Shown: positions 33,224-38,140 of the stretch, in pieces
Position numbering within the stretch: position 1 is the first letter of the stretch
Layout of the letters: the number at the start of each line of letters is the position of its first letter
DNA from: Pilimelia columellifera
GTDB lineage: Bacteria; Actinomycetota; Actinomycetes; Mycobacteriales; Micromonosporaceae
DNA: 38,140 bases
Reading direction: 5' to 3'
Assembly (NCBI RefSeq): GCF_039532605.1
Contig: NZ_BAAARY010000022.1
Span: forward strand, 1-38,140
The notes under the pieces: generated by a model
Seen by the model: the letters and a program-made list of their open reading frames with translations, nothing else
The model's database searches: none
What the model was told of the DNA's origin: nothing
Program-made: the position numbers and the translations under genes

Positions 33224-34911
33224 TGGTCGGCGTCGCCGGATTGGAAGTGCCGCCGCATCCCAAGACGCTGGCCCGGCAGCGGCGCCGACGGCGGCTGTTG
33301 CGGGGCGGGCTCGCCGTCGGCGCGGTCATCGCCATCGCCGCCGGGGCGCTGGGTTGGCAGGAGATCGCGGAGCGGCGATCCGAGACGGCGCTCCAGAAGC
33401 GTTGGCGCTGCCCGCAGGTGGCGGCGCTGGCCACCGCCGACTACGCCCTGTCCCGTCCCGGCGGTCGCTTCGGCGACCAGTGCCTGGGCTGGATCATCAC
33501 CGCCGACCACCCCTTCGGGTCCACCGACCCGACCGTCAACGAGGCCATCAGCCGGATCGTCGCGGAGAACAAGCGGGTCGACGACCGGGCCGCCGGCGGG
33601 GTCCCGGTGGTGCGGGTGGCGGTGCTGTCGCCGATGACCAGCGGCGACGGCTCGGCGATGGGGCCCCGGGAGATCGCCCACGCCCTGTGGGGGGCGCACG
33701 CGGCGCAGGTGGCCGCCAACGGGGACCGTTCCCGCGCCCACGGCCTACGCGACCCGTCGCCGCTGGTCCAGCTCGTGCTCGCCAACAGCGGTCTGGACCA
33801 GGGCGCCTGGGACCGGCTGCACACGCCCGGCCCCAACGACCAGGCCGACTGGCCGGGCGTCGCCGGGCAACTGGTGGCCCTGAGCCAGGACCGGCAGCGC
33901 CCGTTGGTCGCGGTGACCGGAATGGGCATCAGCGTCCCTGACACCAGGCTGGCGGCCGGGGCGCTGGGCGCGAAGGGTCTGGCGAGCATCGGCGCGGTGG
34001 TCAGCGCCGACGACATGACCGCCGAGTCGTTCTTCAAGGTGTCCCCGTCGAACCAGCAGTACGCGGCGGCGCTGGCCGCCGCCATCGCCGCCGCCAAGAA
34101 AGCCGGCGCCCCGATGGAACGGGGGTTCCTGGTCTTCGACCGGAACCCGGACGACAACTACGTCCAGCGACTCAAGGAGGCGCTGACCACCCAGTTCGAC
34201 GCCGCCTACCGGATCACCGACCACAGCGTCGCGTTCACCGGCAGCAAACCGCCGCGACGCGGCCAGCCGCACGACTTCGCCCACGTCGTCGACGCCATCT
34301 GCCGGAACCGGCCCGACATCGTCTTCTACGCCGGCCGGGACCGAGACCTTGGCCCCCTGGTGGCCGCGCTGGCGGACCGGGGCGCCTGTCAGAACCCGAT
34401 CCGCAAATTCGTCATCGCCACCGGCGCCACCGGCCTCACCCTCACCGAGAAGGCCGCCGACGAAGCCCAGCTCGGCGTGCTCGACGCCTCCTCCACCGAC
34501 CCGGACGGCTGGCCGGCGGGCCAGGCCGGCACGCCCGCCTACTACGGCAGGTTCCACAACCTCATGACCGCCAACCTGCGGGTGCCGGCGGCGCGGCTAC
34601 GGGACGGCTACGCCCTCATGCACCACGACGCCGTCGCCGCCGCCGTCTGGGCGACCAGGCGGGCGATGGAGGATCGGGCGGCGGCAGCCGCCGGGCCGCC
34701 GTCCCCACAGGAGACGTTGAACAAGATGTTCGCCGACGACACCCTGGCCATGCCCACGGCCAGCGGCGGGATCTACTTCAGCGAGCTGTCCCAGGCGGGG
34801 CTGTGGCCCCGCCTCAAGCCGGTGCCGGTGCTCAAGGTCGGCCAGTATGCCCGTCGGCTGGCCACCGGTTCGGTCTACCTGACCCCGGGTCCAGCAGTGC
34901 CGAAATCGTAA
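33223..34911 (+). CDS. Membrane-anchored type-1 periplasmic-binding-protein-like sensor
   Basis: A 562-residue protein with a 28-residue cytoplasmic N-terminus containing RQRRRRR, one membrane helix (about 29-46), and a large C-terminal domain that the positive-inside rule puts outside the cell. Residues about 120-480 have the alternating pattern of type-1 periplasmic binding proteins (branched-chain amino acid receptor/ANF-receptor fold): VPVVRVAVLSPMTSGD, GFLVFDRNPDDNYVQRL, DIVFYAGRDRDLGPLVAALADRG, and FVIATGATGL. Four Cys in the external part could form disulfides. There is no lipobox, permease or transporter ATPase, so a sensor rather than a transport receptor is likely. The ATG overlaps the NTPase stop as TGATG. 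Confidence 0.75.
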   Translation: MVGVAGLEVPPHPKTLARQRRRRRLLRGGLAVGAVIAIAAGALGWQEIAERRSETALQKRWRCPQVAALATADYALSRPGGRFGDQCLGWIITADHPFGSTDPTVNEAISRIVAENKRVDDRAAGGVPVVRVAVLSPMTSGDGSAMGPREIAHALWGAHAAQVAANGDRSRAHGLRDPSPLVQLVLANSGLDQGAWDRLHTPGPNDQADWPGVAGQLVALSQDRQRPLVAVTGMGISVPDTRLAAGALGAKGLASIGAVVSADDMTAESFFKVSPSNQQYAAALAAAIAAAKKAGAPMERGFLVFDRNPDDNYVQRLKEALTTQFDAAYRITDHSVAFTGSKPPRRGQPHDFAHVVDAICRNRPDIVFYAGRDRDLGPLVAALADRGACQNPIRKFVIATGATGLTLTEKAADEAQLGVLDASSTDPDGWPAGQAGTPAYYGRFHNLMTANLRVPAARLRDGYALMHHDAVAAAVWATRRAMEDRAAAAAGPPSPQETLNKMFADDTLAMPTASGGIYFSELSQAGLWPRLKPVPVLKVGQYARRLATGSVYLTPGPAVPKS

Positions 34912-35056
34912 TCAACAGAGTTGGACTCGGTTCCTGGTGATTCGGGTGTTTGGCCGGCCGGCGGCATTTCGTCGCCGTCATCTCCTTATACCCTCGTAGA
35001 CGCCGACATCCGCAACTGCCGATGAGAGTGAGCGCATCTTGCGTGCGGGTCGCCGT
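34912..35056. other. Convergent intergenic gap
   Basis: No gene is seen. Base composition drops in GC from here to about 36300. CGGCG-n9-CGCCG near 34960 is a weak terminator candidate for the sensor gene. Confidence 0.3.
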
Positions 35057-35632
35057 TCATTGTGTGCGGCGGTACCGCTGGACAACCACTCCACTGTCGT
35101 ATGCCTGAGTGCCCATGAATGTAAACTGTTGCACTTCGAATTGTCGGTTGAATAGCGGCCTACCTGAGCCGATAAGCACAGGGTTCACCTTGAGGATAAG
35201 CTGATCTAACTCCGGCAACAACGCACCAGCGAGGTCGCTGCCTCCACAAAGCCAGATGCCGAGACCTGAGCGTTGCTTGAGTCGACGCACGTATGCAACG
35301 GGGTCCTCATTCACAAGTGTCACGCTGGGGTCGGGAGCCTCGCGCATGGTCCGAGAGAAGACGTGCTGATCGAGATGTGGGTACGCGCTGGTAAGGCCGG
35401 CACGGGCGGCCGGTTCGTAGGTGCGGCGCCCCATCAGCACAGTGTCAAACTGCCGGGCCGAGATGTCGGTCAGCCCTAGGGCTGCACGGAGATGAACCGG
35501 CATCGTCTCGGGAAACTCTTTGATCAACCCGGTCAGGTGGTTTCCCCGCAGTGGGAAAAACCCGAAGTCCCCGTCTGGGGCCGCAATGAAGCCATCGATA
35601 GTGACAGCGACGTAGTAGGTCAGCTCGCGCAC
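35057..35632 (-). CDS. RibD C-terminal/dihydrofolate reductase-like protein
   Basis: A 191-residue protein of the DHFR-like fold shared with the RibD reductase domain. It begins ELTYYVAVTIDGFIAAPDGD, has the nucleotide-binding VLMGRRTYE and GLGIWLCGGSDLAGALL, and ends with a beta strand GVVVQRY. Such proteins are NAD(P)H-dependent reductases or relatives of unknown substrate. The GTG at 35632 has GGGAG about four bases upstream. Its codon use is less G/C-biased than that of the core genes, consistent with later acquisition. It is divergent from the TetR gene across 92 bases with palindromes, so that regulator probably controls it. Confidence 0.88.
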   Translation of the reverse strand: MRELTYYVAVTIDGFIAAPDGDFGFFPLRGNHLTGLIKEFPETMPVHLRAALGLTDISARQFDTVLMGRRTYEPAARAGLTSAYPHLDQHVFSRTMREAPDPSVTLVNEDPVAYVRRLKQRSGLGIWLCGGSDLAGALLPELDQLILKVNPVLIGSGRPLFNRQFEVQQFTFMGTQAYDSGVVVQRYRRTQ

Positions 35633-35658
35633 GGGTCTCCCGTCAAGTAGGTCACCCT

Positions 35659-35706
35659 TCAGTAACCACTACTGATGTCGTGGTTAAAGTAGCACGCCTG
35701 TAGTGG
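35659..35706. promoter_or_regulatory. Nested operator-like palindromes between the DHFR-like and TetR genes
   Basis: TCAGTA-n5-TACTGA (35659-35675) overlaps TAACCAC-n10-GTGGTTA (35663-35686). CCACTAC (35666-35672) recurs inverted as GTAGTGG at 35700-35706, just before the TetR -10 element. This arrangement suits a TetR dimer, possibly with a second site and autoregulation. Confidence 0.55.
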
Positions 35707-35712
35707 TAGAGC

Positions 35713-35718
35713 TATCCT
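35713..35718 (+). promoter_or_regulatory. -10 element of the TetR gene
   Basis: TATCCT lies six bases before the GTG at 35725. No ribosome binding site is present, which suggests a leaderless message. Confidence 0.45.
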
Positions 35719-35724
35719 GTTCCG

Positions 35725-36309
35725 GTGCCCAGCAATCCTGAACGCCGTGCCCAGTTGGCAGACGCCGGCCTGCGCATCCTCGCCGCCGGGGGCGCCCGCG
35801 GCCTCACCCACCGGGCCGTCGACCGGGCAGCGGGCGTGCCGTTGGGCACCGCGTCGAACTATTTCGGGTCGCGGAATTCCCTGCTGATAGCGCTGGGCCA
35901 ACGGGTTTTCGAGCGACTCGCACCCGACCCTGAGCGAGTGAGCGCTCTCGCACACCGCCAACCCGACGTCAGCCTGTTCACCGACTACATGCGCTATATC
36001 GTCGAACGCGCGATGGCCGATCCTGAGGTTATGCTCGCCCTGATGGAACTTCGATTGGAAGCGACCCGGCGACCCGAACTCCGTGGTTTGCTCGGTGACG
36101 TTCTACAGCGCAACTACCACGCAAACATAGCGTTCAGCCAAGAAGCAGACTTTACCGTGGGACCGGGCGACATCGCGTTGATGCAATACGCGATGGATGG
36201 GTTGCTTCTGGACATGCTCACGCCCTCGATCGATGCTGACCATTCGACGGAAGATGTCGTAGCGACATTGACCCAACGCTTACTGAGGTCCACTGACATT
36301 AATGGGTGA
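35725..36309 (+). CDS. TetR family transcriptional regulator
   Basis: A 194-residue dimeric repressor. The N-terminal helix-turn-helix is at residues about 8-52, with GLTHRAVDRAAGVPLGTASNYFGSR as the recognition region. The C-terminal helical ligand domain follows, with VMLALMELRLEATRRPELR as the usual dimer-interface pattern. The GTG at 35725 fits because the helix-turn-helix begins seven residues later and a -10 element lies six bases upstream. It faces away from the DHFR-like gene across an operator-like region, so divergent autoregulation is likely. The ligand is unknown. Confidence 0.92.
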   Translation: MPSNPERRAQLADAGLRILAAGGARGLTHRAVDRAAGVPLGTASNYFGSRNSLLIALGQRVFERLAPDPERVSALAHRQPDVSLFTDYMRYIVERAMADPEVMLALMELRLEATRRPELRGLLGDVLQRNYHANIAFSQEADFTVGPGDIALMQYAMDGLLLDMLTPSIDADHSTEDVVATLTQRLLRSTDING

Positions 36310-36430
36310 TCGTCGCGCATCCAAGGCACTATCGTGCCGCCGTCAGCGCGTCGGGCGGTGCCGAGCATGGATGGCCCAGGCGACGGCTGCCCGTCGGACG
36401 CAGCCGGCGCCGCGTCTGGAGACTGTTGGT

Positions 36431-36949
36431 ATGACGAATTCCGAGCCGGGACGGTACGCGGCAGTCGATGTCCACTACCCGGCCACCGGCGGTGCCCGCG
36501 CCGCCCTCGTGACGGCCTACAAACCCCGCTTCACCCGGATCCTCGACGAACGAGTGCGCTGGCTGCTTGAGGTCGCCCCCTACCAATCCGGCCGGTTCTA
36601 CACCCGCGAACTACCCGCACTGCGGGCCGTGCTCGCCGACCTCGCCCACCCCTTGTCCCTCGTAATCATCGACGGCTACGTCGACCTTGACCCCCAGGGC
36701 CGCCCAGGTCTCGGCGCGCACTTGCACACCTACCTCAACGTCGCCGTCATCGGCGTGGCCAAAACGGCGTTCCGGCCGGCCACCCACGCAATCGCGGTAC
36801 ATCGCGGCGACGCAAAGCGACCGCTCTACGTCACCTCAGCCGGCATCCCAGCCACCCACGCCGCCACCCTCGTGACCGATATGGCCGGCCCTTACCGGCT
36901 ACCCGACGCCCTACGCCGCGTCGACGCGCTCACCCGAGCAACGACCTAA
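36431..36949 (+). CDS. Endonuclease V family protein, divergent and short
   Basis: A 172-residue relative of endonuclease V, which cuts DNA or RNA near deoxyinosine or inosine. Catalytic acids seem to be present: D13 in AAVDVHY, E60 in YTRELP and D81 in IIDGYVDLD; the E-to-D spacing of 21 equals that of the E. coli enzyme (E89 to D110). GVAK near the middle and PYRLPDALRRVDAL at the end also match. The wedge PYIP of E. coli is PYQS here, and DGHG is replaced by DGYV. The N-terminus is about 20 residues shorter. The ATG at 36431 has GGAG nine bases upstream. Activity on inosine is uncertain. Confidence 0.75.
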   Translation: MTNSEPGRYAAVDVHYPATGGARAALVTAYKPRFTRILDERVRWLLEVAPYQSGRFYTRELPALRAVLADLAHPLSLVIIDGYVDLDPQGRPGLGAHLHTYLNVAVIGVAKTAFRPATHAIAVHRGDAKRPLYVTSAGIPATHAATLVTDMAGPYRLPDALRRVDALTRATT

Positions 36950-36993
36950 CCACCAGGCACCGGAGCCGATCGGCCGGTATCCCGCCACACCGC

Positions 36994-37013
36994 CACCGTG
37001 CACCGTGCACCGT
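36994..37013. repeat. Short 7-bp tandem repeat
   Basis: CACCGTG occurs twice followed by CACCGT. The surrounding gap 36950-37179 holds no convincing gene apart from the -10 element of the next gene. Confidence 0.6.
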
Positions 37014-37167
37014 CCAGCCGCACTCATTAGCCGCAACGCGGGTTGGGGCCGGTCATCGCCTTGGCCGTTTGGTCGATGCGGCGATGTCCGTCGGGTCTCG
37101 GCCGTATTCCTCGGGGTGCCGCCGGTGGGCCTGATCGCAGCGTGTCGCCGCGCTGGTGCCGAGCGCC

Positions 37168-37173
37168 TAACCT
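37168..37173 (+). promoter_or_regulatory. -10 element for a leaderless transcript
   Basis: TAACCT lies six bases before the GTG at 37180, with no ribosome binding site. Confidence 0.45.
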
Positions 37174-37179
37174 GAGAGT

Positions 37180-37812
37180 GTGATTAGAGACGCGTATCTC
37201 GTGGCGGCGACCGTACTCACCGACTTCCTCGACCATCCGGCGATCGAAGCCGCGTGGGGCGCGCCGAGCCGGCTGCCAAAGATGACCGTCGGCGGTGTCG
37301 CGGTGCATCTGGGTAGTGCGATCGGCCGGGTGCCGCCGCTGCTGGCCGCGTCGCCGCCGGACGAGGCACCGATCCCGCTGCTGGAGCACTTCGTCCGGGC
37401 GTCTTGGCGGGGCGGGGACATCGACAATCCCCGCAACACCGAGATCCGCACCGGCAGTGAAGCCGCGGCGGGCGGCGGCGGGGCGGCGCTGGTCAAGCAG
37501 TGCCGCGGGCACTTGGCCGAGCTGCGCGAGCGGCTCCCGGCCGAGCCGTCTGGGCGGGTGGTGCTGTTCGCTCCCGGCCCGTGGGCGTTGACTCTGGACG
37601 ACTTCCTGGTCACCCGGCTCGTGGAAATGGCCGTACACCTCGACGACCTGGCAGTGAGCGTCGAGCAGGAGACGCCGGACCTGCCGCAGGAGGCACTCGC
37701 GGCGGTGTTCGCCGTGCTGACCCGGCTCGCCGTGCATGAGCACGGGCCGATCGCGGTGCTGCGGGCGCTGACCCGCGCCGAGCGGGCGCCGGCCAGCATC
37801 GCGGTGCTGTGA
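37180..37812 (+). CDS. Maleylpyruvate isomerase N-terminal-like (DinB-fold) protein
   Basis: A 210-residue protein resembling the mycothiol-dependent maleylpyruvate isomerase N-terminal domain, a four-helix DinB-type bundle that binds a metal with three His. Motifs are the N-terminal helix DAYLVAATVLTDFL, TVGGVAVHLGSAIGR (one His) and TRLVEMAVHLDDLAVSV (the second). Such proteins act as thiol-dependent enzymes with mycothiol in actinobacteria; this one's substrate is unknown. The GTG at 37180 is supported by the TAACCT element six bases upstream. Confidence 0.8.
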   Translation: MIRDAYLVAATVLTDFLDHPAIEAAWGAPSRLPKMTVGGVAVHLGSAIGRVPPLLAASPPDEAPIPLLEHFVRASWRGGDIDNPRNTEIRTGSEAAAGGGGAALVKQCRGHLAELRERLPAEPSGRVVLFAPGPWALTLDDFLVTRLVEMAVHLDDLAVSVEQETPDLPQEALAAVFAVLTRLAVHEHGPIAVLRALTRAERAPASIAVL

Positions 37813-37827
37813 AGACCAGCCTGGTCA

Positions 37828-38037
37828 TTGCGGTACCGGAGGCAGATACGCTGCTCGCGCCAAGACGACTGCCCCAATGTCGCGGTCGTCGTCGACGATC
37901 AGAGTGGCGATGACGCTCTTATCACTGGCCTGCGCCAAGCGATTTCCTGCGAAATCGCAGTCGTCACGGAATTTGCGGTAAAACTCAGGAAAAGCACTTT
38001 GTCATGCGCCCGAGGTATCTCGGATAGCTCGCCCTGA
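37828..38037 (+). CDS. Possible small hypothetical protein or gene remnant
   Basis: An open frame of about 69 codons encodes CSRQDDCPNVAVVVDDQSGD and then ALITGLRQAIS, which looks protein-like but matches no family I recognise. GGAGG (37838-37842) is followed three bases later by an in-frame ATA (37846), where a start codon would be expected. The first available starts in frame are weak (TTG at 37828). A perfect hairpin lies inside it. It may be a decayed gene next to a mobile element. Confidence 0.25.
   Translation: MRYRRQIRCSRQDDCPNVAVVVDDQSGDDALITGLRQAISCEIAVVTEFAVKLRKSTLSCARGISDSSP
37939..37958. other. Perfect 8-bp hairpin
   Basis: GCGATTTC, loop CTGC, GAAATCGC. It lies inside the possible small-gene remnant; its role is unknown and it may be a terminator-like relic. 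Confidence 0.4.
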
Positions 38038-38098
38038 CGCAGACCCTAGTGTCGCGTGTCTGAAGTGATTTGACGAGTTGGGTGCGAGACAATGCGGC

Positions 38099-38140
38099 AT
38101 GTCTGTTGCTGCGGCGGCGTTGGTCCTGTGTCCCGGTGAT
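38099..38140 (+). CDS. Partial gene at window edge, possibly an IS630-type transposase start
   Basis: The last 42 bases read ATG then SVAAAALVLCPGD and run off the window. The sequence is like the beginning of some IS630-family transposases (a short Ala-rich start, then LVL-x-x-D). This is pattern memory from 14 residues only. The AT-richer, non-coding 60 bases before it could hold the element's left end. Confidence 0.3.
   Translation, partial: MSVAAAALVLCPGD

Noticed and set aside
37027..37170. Minus-strand frame reading CDQAHRRHPEEYGRD
   Set aside because: It looks somewhat protein-like, but it is short, has weak third-position bias and no start or ribosome binding site; insufficient to call even a remnant.

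Overview
The window is high-GC actinobacterial chromosome. Third codon positions are almost all G/C, GTG starts are common, and gene order around glutamine synthesis matches actinomycetes. The order DUF4191 - glnA1 - glnE - glnA2 - panB resembles the Mycobacterium tuberculosis Rv2219-Rv2225 block, and nadE sits near glnE/glnA2 in Streptomyces as well. Codon use, an MptB-like mannosyltransferase and the secreted RCC1 proteins suggest a filamentous actinomycete, possibly Micromonosporaceae. That family assignment is inference.

Left part (1-6.2 kb): a sortase-anchored LPVTG protein with a cationic Pro/Ala/Lys half and a very acidic half, two small membrane proteins (DUF3592, DUF4191), a secreted FGly-type sulfatase, and glnA1 with a perfect GlnR-type box upstream. 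Centre-left (6.2-18.7 kb): a minus-strand group runs class I amidotransferase - glnE - GT-C-like membrane protein, then an MptB-like mannosyltransferase. It is followed by a PlsC acyltransferase, a secreted ricin-B-type lectin, glnA2, nadE and an unlisted 56-residue membrane protein. Nitrogen assimilation is the common theme: GlnA1 keeps the adenylylation tyrosine that GlnE would modify, whereas GlnA2 has Trp there.

Centre (18.8-30.4 kb): DUF2243 + CtaG-like copper/oxidase assembly pair, two paralogous secreted seven-bladed RCC1 propellers about 7 kb apart, and between them DUF1206, panB, a leaderless S41 peptidase, a BtuF-like binding protein, a secreted small protein, an RNB ribonuclease and a flavin amine oxidase. 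The RNase P RNA gene (rnpB) lies on the minus strand just upstream of the second RCC1 gene.

Right part (30.4-38.1 kb): a TauE/SafE permease, then a translationally coupled pair made of a STAND-like NTPase and a membrane-anchored, extracytoplasmic type-1 periplasmic-binding-protein-like sensor. This pair is the best candidate for an undescribed system. The last 3 kb looks accessory: a divergent TetR/RibD-DHFR pair with nested operator-like palindromes, a divergent endonuclease V, a mycothiol-dependent-isomerase-like protein, a probable small-gene remnant, and the first codons of what may be an insertion-sequence transposase cut by the window edge.

At least seven genes have a TANNNT hexamer 6-8 nt before the start codon and no ribosome binding site, which suggests that leaderless mRNAs are frequent here.
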